From Aquamicrobium lusatiense (lineage in GTDB: Bacteria > Pseudomonadota > Alphaproteobacteria > Rhizobiales > Rhizobiaceae), in contig NZ_JACHEU010000001.1 of the NCBI RefSeq assembly GCF_014201615.1, positions 1,941,631-2,005,630 on the forward strand: DNA of 64,000 nt, written 5' to 3'. The notes below the pieces were generated by a model. It searched no databases, was not told the DNA's origin, and saw nothing but the letters and a program-made list of their open reading frames with translations. Of this stretch, positions 39,415-51,129 are shown piece by piece. The position numbers were made by a program, and so were the translations under genes. How positions within the stretch are numbered: position 1 is the first letter of the stretch; each line of letters starts with the position of its first letter.

Positions 39415-40656
39415 ATGGACCAGAAGATCGAAACCGCACCCTATGATGTCGAGGCTATCCGCCGCGATTTCCCCATTCTTGCCCGACAGGTGCATGGCAA
39501 GCCGCTGGTCTATCTCGACAACGGCGCCTCGGCGCAGAAGCCGCGTGCCGTGCTGGACACCATCCGCCACGCTTATGAGCAGGACTACGCGAATGTTCAT
39601 CGCGGCCTGCATTTCCTCTCCAATGCCTCTACGGATGCCTATGAAAAGGCGCGCGAGAGCGTGCGCCGCTTCCTGAACGCGCCCTCGACGGACAATATCG
39701 TCTTCACCTCGAACTCCACGGCTGCCATCAACACGGTGGCCTACGGTTTCGGCATGCCGAACATCGGCGAAGGCGACGAGATCGTCCTGTCGATCCTCGA
39801 ACACCATTCCAACATCGTGCCATGGCATTTCATCCGCGAGCGGCAGGGTGCGAAGCTGGTATGGGTGCCCGTGGATGATCTGGGTGCGCTGCATCTGGAG
39901 GATTTCGAGAAAAGCCTGACCGATCGTACCAAGCTCGTTGCCATCACCCACATGTCGAATGCGATGGGCACGGTGACGCCGATCCGCGAGATTTGCCGCA
40001 TCGCCCATGCGCGCGGCATTCCCGTGCTGGTCGATGGCAGCCAGAGCGCCGTTCACATGCCGGTCGATGTGCAGGATCTCGATTGTGATTTCTTTGTTTT
40101 CACCGGCCACAAGGTCTACGGACCTTCTGGAATCGGCGTTCTTTACGGCAAGAAAGAGCGGCTGGAGGCAATGCGCCCCTTCATGGGCGGTGGCGAGATG
40201 ATCGAGGAGGTGACCGAGGACAGGGTCACCTACAACGCCCCGCCGCACCGCTTCGAAGCCGGTACGCCTCCCATCGTGCAGGCGATCGGGCTGGGGGCCG
40301 CGCTGGATTACATGGACAGCATCGGCCGCGAGCGCATTGCCGCCCATGAAGCGGATCTGACCGCCTATGCGCATGAGCGGCTTGGCGCCATCAACTCGCT
40401 GCACATTTTCGGCAATGCGCCGGGCAAGGGCGCCATCGTGTCCTTCGAGCTGCAGGGCATCCATGCGCATGACGTGTCGATGGTCATAGACCGTCAGGGC
40501 GTTGCCGTGCGGGCCGGCACCCATTGCGCCCAGCCGCTGTTGAAACGCTTCGGCGTCACCTCCACATGCAGGGCATCGTTCGGCATGTACAACACCAGAG
40601 CCGAGATCGACGTTTTGGCCGAAGCGCTGGAAAAGGCGCGGAAATTTTTCGGATGA
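39415..40656 (+). CDS. sufS: Cysteine desulfurase SufS (class II)
   Basis: Sulfur donor enzyme of 413 residues for the Suf system (SufS1 in rhizobial naming). The PLP lysine is at about residue 233 in TGHKVYGPSGIG and the active cysteine at about 371 in RAGTHCAQPLL, the class II pattern. LEHHSNIVPWH is also diagnostic. AGAAGAGA precedes the ATG. Its stop overlaps the next gene by four bases (ATGA). No sufE or sufU is in the window, so the sulfur acceptor is not visible here. Confidence 0.97.
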   Translation: MDQKIETAPYDVEAIRRDFPILARQVHGKPLVYLDNGASAQKPRAVLDTIRHAYEQDYANVHRGLHFLSNASTDAYEKARESVRRFLNAPSTDNIVFTSNSTAAINTVAYGFGMPNIGEGDEIVLSILEHHSNIVPWHFIRERQGAKLVWVPVDDLGALHLEDFEKSLTDRTKLVAITHMSNAMGTVTPIREICRIAHARGIPVLVDGSQSAVHMPVDVQDLDCDFFVFTGHKVYGPSGIGVLYGKKERLEAMRPFMGGGEMIEEVTEDRVTYNAPPHRFEAGTPPIVQAIGLGAALDYMDSIGRERIAAHEADLTAYAHERLGAINSLHIFGNAPGKGAIVSFELQGIHAHDVSMVIDRQGVAVRAGTHCAQPLLKRFGVTSTCRASFGMYNTRAEIDVLAEALEKARKFFG

Positions 40657-41060
40657 CGGATATGGACGACACCACCACACGTGTTGAAGCCGAAGGGCAG
40701 CCTGAGCAGGAAGCCGTCGGAACCGGGCCGGTTTCGACCATTCCCGAGGAAGAACTGGCGCGCCTGACCGACGACATCATTTCAGCGCTGAAGACCGTCT
40801 ATGATCCGGAAATTCCGGCGGATATTTATGAGCTGGGCCTCGTCTACCGCATCGACATCGAGGACGACCGCACCGTTAAGATCGACATGACGCTGACCGC
40901 CCCGGGCTGTCCGGTGGCCGGCGAGATGCCGGGCTGGGTGCAGAATGCTGTGGGTGCGGTGGAAGGCGTTTCCGGCGTCGAGGTCAACATGACCTTCGAT
41001 CCGCCATGGACGCCCGACCGCATGTCGGAGGAAGCCCAGATCGCCGTCGGCTGGTACTGA
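40653..41060 (+). CDS. sufT: SufT/SufX-type DUF59 Fe-S maturation protein
   Basis: A 135-residue protein with a MIP18/DUF59 domain, implicated in maturing iron-sulfur enzymes. A 45-residue flexible acidic N-terminus precedes the domain. Motifs are TVYDPEIPADIYELGLVY and LTAPGCPVAGEMP, the latter with the conserved cysteine. The start at 40653 overlaps the sufS stop (ATGA), a sign of translational coupling; a second ATG at 40662 is possible. In rhizobia this position is called sufX. Confidence 0.92.
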   Translation: MTDMDDTTTRVEAEGQPEQEAVGTGPVSTIPEEELARLTDDIISALKTVYDPEIPADIYELGLVYRIDIEDDRTVKIDMTLTAPGCPVAGEMPGWVQNAVGAVEGVSGVEVNMTFDPPWTPDRMSEEAQIAVGWY

Positions 41061-41196
41061 GGACCGACGCCGCACTTGCTCGCAACTGCTTGGCAGGAGC
41101 CGCTCTTGCAGAGCCTTCCAAATTCCCCCATCTTCAGGGGGAGATATGAAATCATTCCGGCAGGCCTTTAACCTGCATGGCATGGAGAAGACTGAG

Positions 41197-41583
41197 ATGG
41201 CACGTTTTTCCATCATGAAGCTGACCGACAAGGCGGCGGAACGGGTGCGCGAAATCATCGGTGCGCGTGATGGTGCGCACGGCATCCGGCTCGGCGTGAA
41301 GAAGGGCGGTTGCGCCGGCATGGAGTACACCATCGATCTGGTCACTGAACCTGACCCGAAGGACGACCACGTCGAGCATCAGGGCGCACATGTGTATGTC
41401 GCGCCGGAAGCGGCACTGTTTCTGCTCGGTACCGAGATGGATTTCGAGGTCACCACGCTGCGCACGGGCTTCGTGTTCCGCAATCCCAATCAGTCTTCCG
41501 CCTGCGGCTGCGGCGAATCGGTGGAACTGAAACCAGCCGACCTGAAGGCGCTGGCCGAGGCCCGGGCGACAGCCGAGGCCTGA
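41197..41583 (+). CDS. sufA: A-type Fe-S carrier SufA
   Basis: Cluster carrier of 128 residues delivering iron-sulfur clusters to target enzymes. The start at 41197 (MARFSIMKLTDKA) follows GGAGAAG; the frame opens 17 codons earlier without family sequence. The three cluster cysteines are visible: one in KKGGCAGMEY and two in ACGCGES. It lies 136 bp after sufT. Last core member of the operon. Confidence 0.95.
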   Translation: MARFSIMKLTDKAAERVREIIGARDGAHGIRLGVKKGGCAGMEYTIDLVTEPDPKDDHVEHQGAHVYVAPEAALFLLGTEMDFEVTTLRTGFVFRNPNQSSACGCGESVELKPADLKALAEARATAEA

Positions 41584-41593
41584 TTTTCCCTCC

Positions 41594-41932
41594 ATGGACA
41601 ACGGGCGCATCGAAGAGCTTTTCGAAGGGCTTGGTCCCGTCACCATCCGCCGCCTGTTCGGCGGCAAGGGCATCTACCATCGCGGCGTCATCATCGCCAT
41701 CGTCCTGCAAGGCGAACTGATGCTCAAGGCGGATGCGATAAGCGCTCCCGATTTTGTTTCTGCGGGCGCGCGCCAATGGACCTATGCCGGAAAGGGGAGG
41801 GAGGTGGCCATGCCCTACTGGACCACTCCCGATGTCGCGTTCGACGATCCGGAAGAAATGGCGGCGTGGGCGCGCAAGGCGTATGATGCGGGTTTACGGG
41901 CGACAGCTCAGGAAGCCCGGCGGGAAGGCTGA
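41594..41932 (+). CDS. TfoX N-terminal-domain protein
   Basis: A 112-residue protein equal to a single TfoX N-terminal domain (RIEELFEGLGPVTIRRLFGGKGIYHRGVII). It lacks the C-terminal domain of the competence regulator TfoX/Sxy, so that function should not be assumed. It begins ten bases after the sufA stop and is probably on the end of the suf transcript. This neighbourhood is common in Hyphomicrobiales, but the function is unknown. Confidence 0.87.
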   Translation: MDNGRIEELFEGLGPVTIRRLFGGKGIYHRGVIIAIVLQGELMLKADAISAPDFVSAGARQWTYAGKGREVAMPYWTTPDVAFDDPEEMAAWARKAYDAGLRATAQEARREG

Positions 41933-42020
41933 AACGAACCGGAGGCGATTCGGGCGGCCGGAAATTTTCTTCAGGTGTTCGTATTCCCGTTAAACCGATC
42001 CGGTATCATGGACAAAATGG

Positions 42021-42093
42021 GAACTTTTGTAGAATTCCAAAATAAAACAATTGGTTAATCCCTCTTGCAAAAATGGAACAAAGAGGGTACAAA
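42021..42093 (+). promoter_or_regulatory. recA promoter with LexA-like sites
   Basis: TTGCAA (42065-42070), 17 bp and TACAAA (42088-42093) can serve as the promoter. GAAC-N7-GTAC (42076-42090), close to the alphaproteobacterial LexA box GAAC-N7-GAAC, lies over the spacer and -10 box, where a repressor would block polymerase. A second imperfect site GAAC-N7-GAAT is at 42021-42035. Each has one mismatch in the second half-site. Confidence 0.55.
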
Positions 42094-42150
42094 AATCTGA
42101 GCGGTCAGCGAATTGTCCGTCTGTCATTGACGACCAAAAGGTACTGTATC

Positions 42151-43227
<1,077 letters not shown>

Positions 43228-43488
43228 TGCGCTGATCGGCACGGATTGTCCGGCCTCGGCCGAATGAACTTAAAGTGAAAAACGCCGGTCTCGGGGAGGC
43301 TGGCGGTTTTCGTTGCGGGCAGCATTTTTTGAAAGAGTGCATCAGGGTTGAGCAAGGCCTCAGCGGTGAGGCATCTGAGGTTTCGCCGGCGATCTTTCCT
43401 CATTCTGGACAGGGTGCTGGCCGACCGCTAAAAGGCTGTGTTTTCCGCACTGGCGCCGCAGGCGTTTTCCTGAACAAAGGCATCTTTC

Positions 43489-46149
43489 ATGAGTGGTGTT
43501 AACGAGATCCGGTCGGCTTTCCTCGACTACTTCCGCAAGGAAGGTCACGAGGTCGTTGCCTCCAGCCCTCTGGTACCGCGCAACGATCCGACGCTGATGT
43601 TCACCAATGCCGGCATGGTTCAGTTCAAGAACGTGTTCACCGGTCTGGAAACACGCCCCTACAACCGCGCGACCACCTCGCAGAAGTGCGTTCGTGCCGG
43701 CGGCAAGCACAATGACCTCGACAATGTCGGCTACACCGCGCGCCATCACACCTTCTTTGAGATGCTCGGCAATTTTTCCTTTGGCGACTATTTCAAGGAA
43801 CGCGCCATCGAGCTTGCCTGGAACCTGATCATCCGCGAGTTCGGGCTGTCGAAGGACAGGCTGCTGGTCACGGTCTATCACACAGATGATGCGGCGGCCG
43901 AATTCTGGAAGAAGATCGCAGGTCTTTCCGACGAGAAGATCATCCGCATCCCGACCAGCGACAATTTCTGGGCGATGGGCGATACCGGCCCCTGCGGCCC
44001 CTGCTCGGAAATCTTCTACGACCATGGCGACCATATCGCGGGCGGACCTCCCGGCAGTCCGGATGAGGACGGCGACCGCTTCATCGAGATCTGGAACCTC
44101 GTCTTCATGCAGTATGAGCAGTTGACGAAGGAAGAGCGCATCGAGCTGCCGCGTCCGTCGATCGACACCGGCATGGGGCTTGAGCGTATCGCTGCCGTGC
44201 TGCAGGGTGTGCATGACAATTACGACATCGACCTGTTCAAGGCGCTGATCCGCGCCTCCGAGGAAGCCACCGGCGTGCCGGCAACCGGGGCGAACCGGGC
44301 GAGCCATCGCGTCATCGCCGATCACCTGCGCGCGTCCTCGTTCCTCATTGCCGACGGCGTTCTTCCCTCCAACGAGGGTCGCGGCTATGTGCTGCGCCGC
44401 ATCATGCGCCGCGCCATGCGCCATGCGCAGCTTCTGGGCGCGCGCGATCCGCTGATGTGGCGGCTGGTTCCCGCGCTGGTGCGTGAAATGGGGCAGGCCT
44501 ATCCCGAGCTGGTGCGCGGCGAGAGCCTGATTTCCGAAACGCTCAAGCTGGAGGAAACCCGCTTCCGCAAGACGCTGGCGCGCGGCATCACCCTGCTCAA
44601 CGAAGCGACCGAAGGGCTGGACAGCGGAGGCCGGCTGGACGGTGAGACCGCCTTCAAGCTCTATGACACCTATGGTTTCCCGCTCGACCTGACACAGGAT
44701 GCCTTGCGCCAGCGCAACATCGCCGTTGATCTGGAAGGCTTCAACGCGGCGATGGAGCGTCAGAAGGCCGAAGCCCGCGCCAACTGGGCCGGTTCCGGCG
44801 AAGCGGCGACCGAGACCGTCTGGTTCGGCGTGCGTGAAAAGTCCGGTGCGACCGAATTTCTTGGCTATGACACCGAGCAGGCTGAAGGCATCGTTCAGGC
44901 GCTTGTGCAGGATGGTAAGGAAGTCGAGAGCGCTTCCGCTGGCGAGAGCGTCGCCGTCGTCGTCAACCAGACGCCGTTTTATGGCGAATCCGGCGGTCAG
45001 ATGGGCGACACCGGAATTATTTCGGGCGAAGGCTTCTCCATCGAGGTGGAAGATACGCAGAAGAAGGGTGACGGCGTTTTCGTCCATCTCGGCAAGGTGG
45101 TGAAGGGCGCGGTCAGGCTTGGCGCGGCCGCGGAGCTGAAAGTCGATCATGCCCGCCGCAACCGCCTGCGCTCCAACCACTCGGCCACGCACCTCATCCA
45201 CGAGGCGTTGCGCGAGGTGCTGGGTACGCATGTGGCCCAGAAGGGTTCTCTGGTTGCGCCGGAGCGCCTGCGCTTCGACATTTCCCACAACAAGGCGATT
45301 TCTCCGGAGGAGCTTGAAGAGGTCGAGCGCATGGCCAATGAGATCGTGGTTCAGAATGGCCCGGTCACGACACGGCTGATGTCGGTGGACGACGCCCGCG
45401 CCGAAGGCGCCATGGCGCTGTTCGGCGAGAAATATGGCGACGAGGTGCGCGTCGTCTCGATGGGTACGGCTTTGCATGGAGAGAAAGCCAACAGGCCCTA
45501 TTCGATCGAACTGTGCGGCGGCACACATGTGAAGGCCACCGGCGACATCGGGCTGGTGCGCATCGTTTCCGACAGCCCGGTTGCGGCCGGCGTGCGCCGC
45601 ATCGAGGCTCTGACCGGCGATGCCGCACGTCAATATCTGGATGAGCAGGAGCGCCGGCTGAAGTCTGCGGCCGCGCTGCTGAAAGTCTCGCCTTCCGAGG
45701 TTCCCGCGCGCATCGAGGCTCTGGTGGAAGAGCGCCGCAAGCTGGAGCGTGAGCTGACCGAGGCCCGTCGCAAGCTGGCGCTCGGCGGCGGTTCCGGCAG
45801 TGGCGCGGCGTCCGACGTGAAGGATGTCGCCGGCACGAAGTTCCTCGGCAAGGTGGTCGAGGGCGTTTCGCCACGCGATCTGAAATCGCTCGCGGACGAA
45901 GGCAAGAAGTCGGTCGGCTCGGGCGTCGTCGTCTTCGTCGGCGTAGCCGAGGATGGCAAGGCCAGCGTCGTGGTTGCGGTGACCGACGATCTGACATCGC
46001 GCTTCTCGGCCGTCGATCTGGTGCGCGCCGCATCCGCAGCGCTGGGCGGGCAGGGCGGCGGCGGCCGGCCGGACATGGCGCAGGCCGGCGGACCGGATGG
46101 AGCGAAGGCGGAAGCAGCCCTGCAGGCAGTTTCGCAGGCCCTGGAATAG
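43489..46149 (+). CDS. alaS: Alanyl-tRNA synthetase
   Basis: Class II synthetase of 886 residues charging tRNA-Ala and clearing mischarged Ser/Gly. The aminoacylation core starts at [15 protein letters not shown] with [19 protein letters not shown] and [14 protein letters not shown]. The editing domain has the zinc/hydrolysis motifs [13 protein letters not shown] and CGGTHV. The C-terminal oligomerisation domain (coiled coil then DHH-like C-Ala) ends in a Gly-rich stretch [15 protein letters not shown]. The 260-bp gap to recA shows no clear regulatory RNA. Confidence 0.98.
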   Translation: MSGVNEIRSAFLDYFRKEGHEVVASSPLVPRNDPTLMFTNAGMVQFKNVFTGLETRPYNRATTSQKCVRAGGKHNDLDNVGYTARHHTFFEMLGNFSFGDYFKERAIELAWNLIIREFGLSKDRLLVTVYHTDDAAAEFWKKIAGLSDEKIIRIPTSDNFWAMGDTGPCGPCSEIFYDHGDHIAGGPPGSPDEDGDRFIEIWNLVFMQYEQLTKEERIELPRPSIDTGMGLERIAAVLQGVHDNYDIDLFKALIRASEEATGVPATGANRASHRVIADHLRASSFLIADGVLPSNEGRGYVLRRIMRRAMRHAQLLGARDPLMWRLVPALVREMGQAYPELVRGESLISETLKLEETRFRKTLARGITLLNEATEGLDSGGRLDGETAFKLYDTYGFPLDLTQDALRQRNIAVDLEGFNAAMERQKAEARANWAGSGEAATETVWFGVREKSGATEFLGYDTEQAEGIVQALVQDGKEVESASAGESVAVVVNQTPFYGESGGQMGDTGIISGEGFSIEVEDTQKKGDGVFVHLGKVVKGAVRLGAAAELKVDHARRNRLRSNHSATHLIHEALREVLGTHVAQKGSLVAPERLRFDISHNKAISPEELEEVERMANEIVVQNGPVTTRLMSVDDARAEGAMALFGEKYGDEVRVVSMGTALHGEKANRPYSIELCGGTHVKATGDIGLVRIVSDSPVAAGVRRIEALTGDAARQYLDEQERRLKSAAALLKVSPSEVPARIEALVEERRKLERELTEARRKLALGGGSGSGAASDVKDVAGTKFLGKVVEGVSPRDLKSLADEGKKSVGSGVVVFVGVAEDGKASVVVAVTDDLTSRFSAVDLVRAASAALGGQGGGGRPDMAQAGGPDGAKAEAALQAVSQALE

Positions 46150-46311
46150 AGCATTTGCAGTCAGACGGAGTCGTCTGACGTCGCATGAATGCAGCCATGG
46201 GAAAACAAGCCGGAGCGGCGGAGCTGTGCTCGTCAGAACGCCCGCAGCTCCAGCGACGAAACTCGGGGCAGATTGCGTTTCAGATCCGCTGCGAGCTTTT
46301 CAGTCCCGATA

Positions 46312-46341
46312 CAAAAAAGGCGGCCTATGGCCGCCTTTTCC
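46312..46341. terminator. Bidirectional terminator between alaS and aqpZ
   Basis: AAAAGGCGGCC / GGCCGCCTTTT stem around TAT with A- and T-runs on each side, lying between the convergent genes. Confidence 0.9.
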
Positions 46342-46357
46342 GTTTCTGAAGACGTTT

Positions 46358-47044
46358 TTATTCGTCTGCGAAGATCGCCTTCCAGATGGCTGCGCCAATG
46401 GCCGCGCCCACGATCGGGGCAAGCCAGAACAGCCACAGCTGTCCGATCGCGCCGGTCTCGGCAAACAGGGCGACGCCCGTCGAGCGGGCAGGGTTGACCG
46501 AGGTGTTGGTCACGGGGATCGATACCAGATGGATCAGCGTCAGCGTCAGGCCGATGGCCAGCGGCGCGAAGCCTGCCGCAGCTTTTGCGGTCGTCGTTGC
46601 CAGAATGATGAAGATGAAGAAGGCGGTCAGCACCACTTCGATCGTCAGGCCGGCCAGAAGCGAATATTTTCCGGGCGACAGCTCGCCATAGCCGTTGGAA
46701 GCAAAGCCACCGGCGGAGAAGCCGGGCTGGCCGGAGGCGATGACATAGAGCACAGCGCCAGCGACGACGCCGCCGACCACCTGCGCGATGATGTAGCCGA
46801 CCAGATCACCGGCAGGCATGCGGCCGCCGACGACCATGCCGACGGAGACGGCCGGATTGAAGTGACCGCCGGAAAAGCGCCCCACGGCATAGGCCATGGT
46901 GACGACCGTCAGGCCGAATGCAAGCGAAACGCCGAGCAGGCCGATGCCGACGTCGGGGAATGCGGCGGCAAGAACAGCTGATCCGCATCCGCAAAAGACC
47001 AGCCAGAATGTGCCGAAGAATTCGGCTGCGAGTTTCTGAGGCAT
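46358..47044 (-). CDS. aqpZ: Aquaporin Z
   Basis: Inner-membrane water channel of 228 residues with six membrane spans. The two pore motifs are complete: GGHFNPAVS and TSVNPARS. The N-terminal [24 protein letters not shown] is the standard AqpZ opening, and the selectivity-filter positions (His in HLVSIPVTN, Arg after NPA) favour water over glycerol. The start at 47044 follows AAGGAGAGAG; the frame runs upstream into leader. Convergent with alaS. Confidence 0.95.
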   Translation of the reverse strand: MPQKLAAEFFGTFWLVFCGCGSAVLAAAFPDVGIGLLGVSLAFGLTVVTMAYAVGRFSGGHFNPAVSVGMVVGGRMPAGDLVGYIIAQVVGGVVAGAVLYVIASGQPGFSAGGFASNGYGELSPGKYSLLAGLTIEVVLTAFFIFIILATTTAKAAAGFAPLAIGLTLTLIHLVSIPVTNTSVNPARSTGVALFAETGAIGQLWLFWLAPIVGAAIGAAIWKAIFADE

Positions 47045-47384
47045 TTTCTCTCTCCTTGGGAGTTTTGAAGCGCAGAACGGAACATTTCCAAAATCCGGAA
47101 CTTCAATGGGCACTGACAAGGTAAAGCTGAGTGCGTCGTCCCCCACATCACAACCCGACCGGGCAATAAACTACCTTGAGTCGTGACAGGGAGAAAGGCC
47201 GGTCGTTGCAGGCGGTGGGGCAGCACAGGGCCCGCCTCTGCCGCAAGCATGTGCGGGCGGGGTTTCCCGGTAATCAAGCGTTATCAGGCGCCAAAGAAAA
47301 AGAGCGGCTTCCGTTTCCGAAAACCGCTCTTTTGTCATTTGTCAGCCCGCCGGGCGAACCGGGCAGTCGTCAGTGTCGTGGGGA
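47045..47384 (-). other. icd-aqpZ intergenic region with icd terminator
   Basis: About 340 bp between two minus-strand genes. A terminator at 47297-47334 (AAAAGAGCGG / CCGCTCTTTT around a 16-base loop) closes icd. The remainder should hold the aqpZ promoter, but I see no near-consensus boxes. The aqpZ ribosome site AAGGAGAGAG lies at its end. Confidence 0.7.
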
Positions 47385-48596
47385 TCAGGCCATGGCCTTC
47401 TGCAGGTTCTCGTCCACCTTGTCTAGGAAGCCGGTGGTCGACAGCCAGGGCTGATCGGGACCGATGAGCAGCGACAGGTCCTTGGTCATGAAGCCGCTCT
47501 CGACGGTCTGGATGCACACGCGCTCCAGCGTCTCGGCGAAGCGCTTCAGCTCGGCGTTGTCGTCCAGCTTGGCGCGGTGAGCGAGGCCACGCGTCCAGGC
47601 GAAGATGGAGGCGATCGAGTTGGTCGAGGTCTGCTCGCCCTTCTGGTGCTGGCGATAGTGGCGGGTCACGGTGCCGTGGGCGGCTTCGGCTTCCACCGTC
47701 TTGCCGTCCGGCGTCATCAGAACCGAGGTCATCAGGCCGAGCGAGCCGAAGCCCTGCGCAACCGTATCGGACTGCACGTCGCCGTCATAGTTCTTGCACG
47801 CCCACACATAGCCGCCGGACCACTTCAGCGAGGAAGCGACCATGTCGTCGATCAGGCGGTGTTCGTACCAGATCTTGCGCTCCTTGAACTGCGCCTCGAA
47901 TTCCTTCTCGTACACTTCCTGGAAGATGTCCTTGAAGCGGCCGTCATAGGCCTTGAGAATGGTGTTCTTGGTCGACAGGTAGACCGGATAGTTGCGCAGC
48001 AGGCCGTAGTTCAGCGAGGCGCGCGCGAATTCGCGGATCGATTCGTCGAGGTTGTACATGGCCATGGCAACGCCGGAGCCGGGCGCGTCGAACACTTCGT
48101 GCTCGATGGTCTGGCCGTCTTCGCCCACGAACTTGATGGTCAGCTTGCCCTTGCCGGGGAAGCGGAAATCGGTGGCGCGGTACTGGTCGCCGAAGGCATG
48201 GCGGCCGACGACGATCGGCTGCGTCCAGCCGGGCACCAGGCGCGGCACGTTCTTCATGATGATCGGCTCGCGGAAAATGGTACCGCCGAGGATGTTGCGG
48301 ATGGTGCCGTTGGGCGACTTCCACATCTTCTTGAGATGGAATTCCTCGACGCGGGCTTCGTCAGGCGTGATGGTGGCGCATTTGACGCCGACGCCGTGCT
48401 TCTTGATCGCGTTGGCGGCGTCGATGGTCACCTGATCGTCGGTGGCGTCGCGATGCTCGATGCCGAGGTCATAATATTCGAGATCGAGGTCGAGATAGGG
48501 GTGAATCAGCTTGTCTTTGATGAACTGCCAGATGATGCGGGTCATCTCGTCGCCGTCGAGTTCGACGACCGGGTTCGCCACCTTGATCTTCGCCAT
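47385..48596 (-). CDS. icd: NADP-dependent isocitrate dehydrogenase
   Basis: TCA-cycle enzyme of 403 residues making 2-oxoglutarate and NADPH. It belongs to the eukaryote-like homodimeric type common in Alphaproteobacteria (start [23 protein letters not shown]; also [12 protein letters not shown] and [19 protein letters not shown]). The substrate motif SPNGTIRN and the metal-binding region [24 protein letters not shown] are intact; NADP specificity is suggested by [15 protein letters not shown]. It is monocistronic with its own terminator. Confidence 0.97.
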   Translation of the reverse strand: MAKIKVANPVVELDGDEMTRIIWQFIKDKLIHPYLDLDLEYYDLGIEHRDATDDQVTIDAANAIKKHGVGVKCATITPDEARVEEFHLKKMWKSPNGTIRNILGGTIFREPIIMKNVPRLVPGWTQPIVVGRHAFGDQYRATDFRFPGKGKLTIKFVGEDGQTIEHEVFDAPGSGVAMAMYNLDESIREFARASLNYGLLRNYPVYLSTKNTILKAYDGRFKDIFQEVYEKEFEAQFKERKIWYEHRLIDDMVASSLKWSGGYVWACKNYDGDVQSDTVAQGFGSLGLMTSVLMTPDGKTVEAEAAHGTVTRHYRQHQKGEQTSTNSIASIFAWTRGLAHRAKLDDNAELKRFAETLERVCIQTVESGFMTKDLSLLIGPDQPWLSTTGFLDKVDENLQKAMA

Positions 48597-48736
48597 GAAA
48601 ACTGCCTCGTCTTGGAAAGGGCCTTGCCGGAAGGGTAGGCCGTTTGGGATGCGCCCCTATACCAAAGCAAGCGAAGGTGCGCAAACGGACACGGCGTTCC
48701 AAACAGGCCTTCTGATGAGGGCACGCTATCCGCGTT

Positions 48737-49276
48737 TTAAGAGTTGAGAAGAAACCTGCCGCCGGTGAGTGCCCGGACCACGGCTTCCAGAATTTCCTGC
48801 CTGCTGAGCCCGGCCGTATCAATCCGGTGGTTGTCCAGCCTGTCCAGTTGCGAGAACTGGCTGTGCAGGTCGCTGATCGGGATCGGGTCTGCCAGCGTTT
48901 CGCCGCCGCGCAACTGACAGCGCCTTATCGCCTCGTCGAGGTCGGGGCGCAGCACGATGTAGTGGAGAGGATGGCTGACGGCGCTGAACGCCGGCAGGAA
49001 CCATGGGCCTATGATGCCGTCGATCACCACGAAATAGCCGCCATCCGCATAGCGTTGGGCTGCCGCGCAAAGAGCGCCCATCACGACTTCGTTCTGCCGG
49101 CGTGATTCCGGCAGGTATGGCGGGATGGCTCCGTTTCGGATGAAGTGCCAGAAATCGTCGGCATGGATATGCACCGCCGGCTGGCCGCAGCTTTCGACGA
49201 GGCTGCGCGCTGTCGTCGTCTTTCCCGCGCCGGGCGTGCCGGTGACGATGAGGATCTGTCCGGAAAGGTCGATCAT
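48737..49276 (-). CDS. P-loop nucleotide kinase-like protein
   Basis: A 179-residue ATP-binding protein with Walker A GTPGAGKTTT at the N-terminus. It follows the fold of small kinases such as the chloramphenicol/shikimate/gluconate kinase group (HADDFWHFI as the substrate-side Asp, VIDGIIGPWFLP, and a lid region with REGE-like basic residues). The start at 49276 (MIDLSGQILIVTG) was chosen over an earlier ATG because the P-loop normally lies within 20 residues. The phosphate acceptor cannot be read from sequence. Divergent from trmJ. Confidence 0.8.
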   Translation of the reverse strand: MIDLSGQILIVTGTPGAGKTTTARSLVESCGQPAVHIHADDFWHFIRNGAIPPYLPESRRQNEVVMGALCAAAQRYADGGYFVVIDGIIGPWFLPAFSAVSHPLHYIVLRPDLDEAIRRCQLRGGETLADPIPISDLHSQFSQLDRLDNHRIDTAGLSRQEILEAVVRALTGGRFLLNS

Positions 49277-49424
49277 GGGGTGATGATCGACCTGTATCGG
49301 CAAGAGGTCAAGCGCTCCGGGGAAGTGGCCTGTCCTCTCCTGACGGGCCATGTGGGAGCTTCAATTTCGCACCCGGATGTGTCAGGGACAGCAAAAAGCC
49401 GCAAAGCGAAATGCATTGAAGCCC

Positions 49425-50285
49425 ATGCCATCTCAAGAACAACCTTCAAATTCCCCCGTCGCCGGTCCGGTCATCATCCTTGTCGAGCCGCAGCTCGGCG
49501 AGAATATCGGCATGGTGGCGCGCGCTATGGCCAATTTCGGGCTGAGCGAATTGCGGCTGGTCAATCCGCGCGACGGCTGGCCGAGCGATAAGGCGCGTGC
49601 GGCGGCAAGCAAGGCCGACCACGTCATCGATGCGGTGCGCGTGTTCGACGATCTGCCGTCCGCGATCGCGGACCTGAATTTCATATTCGCCACCACCGCC
49701 CGCGAGCGCGACGGTTTCAAGCCGGTGCGCGGCCCGGTTGAGGCGGGCAGGGCGCTGCGGACGCGGTGTGAGGCTGGCCAGCGCACAGGTATTTTCTTCG
49801 GGCGCGAGCGCTTCGGTCTCAACAACGACGAGGTAGGCCTTGCCGACGAGATCGTGACCTTTCCGGTCGATCCGGGCTTTGCCTCGCTCAACATCGCGCA
49901 GGCGGTGCTGCTGATGTCCTATGAATGGATGAAGTCCGGCTTCGAGGACGAAACCCGCACCAATTTCCGTGGGCCGGATATGGAGCCGGCCACCAAGGAT
50001 GAGCTTCTGGGGCTGTTCGGCCATCTGGAAGAGGCGCTGGAGGCGCGCGGTTATTTCCGGCCGCCGGAGAAAAAGGCGAAGATGGTGGACAATCTGCGCT
50101 CCGTCCTAACGCGGGCCGGCTTTGCGGGTGCGGAACTGCGCGTGCTGCGCGGCGTCATCACCTCGCTGGATCGCTTTACCCGCAACTCACCGCGCGGGGC
50201 CGCCTACACCCGCCCATCATCCGGCCTTGCTGCGTCGCCCGGCCAAAACCGGCCAGGCGAAGAAGAGGAGACAGGCCGTGACTGA
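49425..50285 (+). CDS. trmJ: tRNA (cytidine/uridine-2'-O-)-methyltransferase TrmJ
   Basis: SPOUT-class methyltransferase of 286 residues that methylates the ribose at position 32 of several tRNAs using S-adenosylmethionine. Motif 1 is [20 protein letters not shown], motif 2 [13 protein letters not shown] and motif 3 [15 protein letters not shown], which together form the knotted SAM site. A C-terminal helical extension of about 100 residues follows. The start at 49425 is best by homology though its ribosome site is weak. It overlaps murI by eight bases, suggesting coupled translation. Confidence 0.92.
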   Translation: MPSQEQPSNSPVAGPVIILVEPQLGENIGMVARAMANFGLSELRLVNPRDGWPSDKARAAASKADHVIDAVRVFDDLPSAIADLNFIFATTARERDGFKPVRGPVEAGRALRTRCEAGQRTGIFFGRERFGLNNDEVGLADEIVTFPVDPGFASLNIAQAVLLMSYEWMKSGFEDETRTNFRGPDMEPATKDELLGLFGHLEEALEARGYFRPPEKKAKMVDNLRSVLTRAGFAGAELRVLRGVITSLDRFTRNSPRGAAYTRPSSGLAASPGQNRPGEEEETGRD

Positions 50286-51078
50286 GCAGCCGATCCTGAT
50301 GTTCGATTCCGGCGTTGGCGGCCTCACCGTGCTGCGCGAGGCGCGGGTGCTGATGCCGGATCGCCGCTTCATCTACGTGGCCGACGATGCGGGCTTTCCC
50401 TACGGGGCGTGGGAGGAGCCGGCGCTGCGGGCGCATATTCTGGACCTGTTCGCTTCACTCCTCGATCGCTACCAGCCCGAAATCTCGGTCATCGCCTGCA
50501 ATACCGCCTCGACGCTGGTGATCGACGATCTGCGCCGGCGCTTTCCGGGGCATCCTTTCGTCGGCACGGTTCCGGCAATCAAGCCTGCCGCCGAACGCAC
50601 CCGTTCCGGGCTGGTTTCGGTGCTGGCGACGCCCGGAACGGTGAAGCGGCAATATACGCGCGACCTCATCCATCATTGGGCCACGAAATGCCATGTGCGG
50701 CTGGTCGGGTCGGAGCGGCTGGCCTCACTCTCCGAAATCTACATGCGCGATGGCTTCGTGGATGAGGAGCAGGTGAGGGCGGAGATTTTCCCCTGTTTCG
50801 TGGAGCAGGACGGAAAGCGCACCGACATCGTCGTTCTAGCCTGCACGCACTATCCGTTTCTGGTGAACCGTATGCGCAAGACGGCACCCTGGCCGGTGGA
50901 CTGGCTCGACCCGGCGGAAGCGATCGCAAGACGTGCGCTTTCCCTGCTGGAGAGCGACGGGCGTTCGCAGCAGGATGCGGCTGTCGCGGAACCTGATATC
51001 GCCGTGTTCACGTCTGGCAGGCCGGATTTCGCCACGCGGCGGCTGATGCAGGGTTTTGGCCTCACCGTTCCGGTTTGA
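50278..51078 (+). CDS. murI: Glutamate racemase
   Basis: Supplies D-glutamate for peptidoglycan; 266 residues. The GTG at 50278, after AGAGGAGA, overlaps the trmJ end. The two catalytic cysteines are at about 74 (VIACNTAST) and 189 (VLACTHYPF); the N-terminal [14 protein letters not shown] and the pocket segment [10 protein letters not shown] are typical. The gene order trmJ-murI is frequent in Hyphomicrobiales. Confidence 0.96.
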   Translation: MTEQPILMFDSGVGGLTVLREARVLMPDRRFIYVADDAGFPYGAWEEPALRAHILDLFASLLDRYQPEISVIACNTASTLVIDDLRRRFPGHPFVGTVPAIKPAAERTRSGLVSVLATPGTVKRQYTRDLIHHWATKCHVRLVGSERLASLSEIYMRDGFVDEEQVRAEIFPCFVEQDGKRTDIVVLACTHYPFLVNRMRKTAPWPVDWLDPAEAIARRALSLLESDGRSQQDAAVAEPDIAVFTSGRPDFATRRLMQGFGLTVPV

Positions 51079-51129
51079 TGGAACATGCGCCACGGACGGT
51101 CGTTTTCTCCTGATAAGGAGAACGCCATC

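Noticed and set aside
41594..41932. Competence regulator TfoX/Sxy
   Set aside because: Only the N-terminal domain is present and it sits behind sufA; a competence role cannot be supported.
43228..43488. Regulatory RNA in the recA-alaS gap
   Set aside because: The only hairpin (near 43281-43313) has mismatches, and no known leader type fits.
43360..45633. A long minus-strand frame opposite alaS
   Set aside because: Same explanation as for the other antisense frames.
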